This document shows positions 54,714-64,000 of a DNA stretch of 64,000 nucleotides, piece after piece. Below the pieces are notes generated by a model. The model saw nothing but the letters and a program-made list of their open reading frames with translations, made no database searches and was not told the origin of the DNA. Origin of the DNA: Amorphochlora amoebiformis (taxonomy: Eukaryota; Cercozoa; Chlorarachniophyceae); the NCBI GenBank assembly GCA_054601695.1, contig BAAHQB010000051.1, positions 310,001 through 374,000 of the forward strand. The letters are read 5' to 3'. The translations under genes and the position numbers were made by a program. Positions within the stretch are counted from its first letter, which is position 1; the number at the start of each line of letters is the position of its first letter.

Positions 54714-54990
54714 ATTATATTTGTACACATACATATAATATAGCTTAAAATATAATACATTTATATATGTACACATACATATAACATAGCTTAAAATATA
54801 ATAATATATATATATATATCTAAATATGAGATATATTTAAATACATGATAAATGTTAAAGTTAAAAATACGTACAGAATATTGTATTGGGGCCTTCCCAT
54901 ATCAACAAGAATGAGTTCGTGTCTGTTTTCAGGTTCAGCGAGGCAAAAAGAGAGATAGCGTACTATTGGGATCCCGTTGAAGACGCGTGA
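52826..54990 (+). CDS. GNAT-family N-acetyltransferase, RimI/NAA50-like (8 exons, 195 aa)
   Basis: Exons 52826-52907, 52970-53061, 53111-53182, 53235-53315, 53379-53461, 53513-53561, 53683-53753, 54933-54990; phases agree, 196 codons with TGA. The N-terminal 40 residues are not conserved-looking; the domain starts at [12 protein letters not shown]. The acetyl-CoA loop QKQGHA (134-139; consensus Q/R-x-x-G-x-G/A) follows the strand [10 protein letters not shown], and [20 protein letters not shown] gives the family's LxVRxxNxxAxxLYxxLGF motif. The end [15 protein letters not shown] matches the YY...EDA ending of RimI/NAA-type N-terminal acetyltransferases. It should transfer acetyl from acetyl-CoA to a protein N-terminus or amine; substrate unknown. 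The last intron (53754-54932) is (TA)n, the others 49-121 nt. Donor choices at 53183 and 53316 were fixed by phase and by avoiding stops. Confidence 0.88.

Positions 54991-64000
<9,010 letters not shown>

Overview
This is a nuclear window from a eukaryote, very probably a flagellated unicellular or zoosporic organism. The signs are split genes with GT-AG introns, one axonemal protein (MNS1), nuclear genes with likely mitochondrial presequences, and TTAGGG/CCCTAA telomere-type repeats. I cannot name the clade. The commonest sequence is not gene but (TA)n: long AT-dinucleotide arrays fill most large introns and intergenic gaps. The many open frames reading IYIYIY, plus the LSLSLS and ERERER frames over CT/GA arrays, are translations of microsatellites. 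Real coding sequence was recovered by reading short exons between splice sites and checking reading phase across every junction.

Nine genes were found, strictly alternating in strand: (1) 121-2392 minus, secreted/membrane protein of unknown function, 3' end outside the window; (2) 2599-16590 plus, RCC1-type beta-propeller with a mitochondrial presequence, 18 exons, 417 aa; (3) 17083-17937 minus, unrecognised 284-aa protein with a Cys/His cluster, no intron in its CDS; (4) 18197-21506 plus, FKBP-type prolyl isomerase with a likely presequence, 5 exons, 133 aa; (5) 24260-43917 minus, SFSWAP-like splicing regulator with an N-terminal WW domain, 22 exons, 657 aa; (6) 44103-47111 plus, MNS1, 8 exons, 511 aa; (7) 50144-52672 minus, ATG27/mannose-6-phosphate-receptor-like protein, 11 exons, 359 aa; (8) 52826-54990 plus, GNAT N-acetyltransferase, 8 exons, 195 aa; (9) 56504-62774 minus, SMYD4-like methyltransferase, 10 exons seen, 5' part beyond the window.

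The genes form four head-to-head pairs with only 153-259 bp between start codons, so each pair probably shares a bidirectional promoter. The tail-to-tail gaps (0.5-3 kb) hold (TA)n, CTAG-rich sequence, a minisatellite and telomere-like arrays. The gene products do not form one pathway: mitochondrial, splicing, ciliary, endolysosomal, acetylation and methylation functions sit side by side.

The most unusual feature is a recurring kind of duplication. At least eight splice sites in three genes have nearby extra copies of the exon edge together with its splice site, separated by (TA)n. Other notable items are a TTAGGG-then-CCCTAA arrangement resembling a telomere fusion (47581-49070), telomere-like higher-order repeats inside an intron of the splicing-regulator gene, and complementary GA and CT arrays flanking one exon of that gene.
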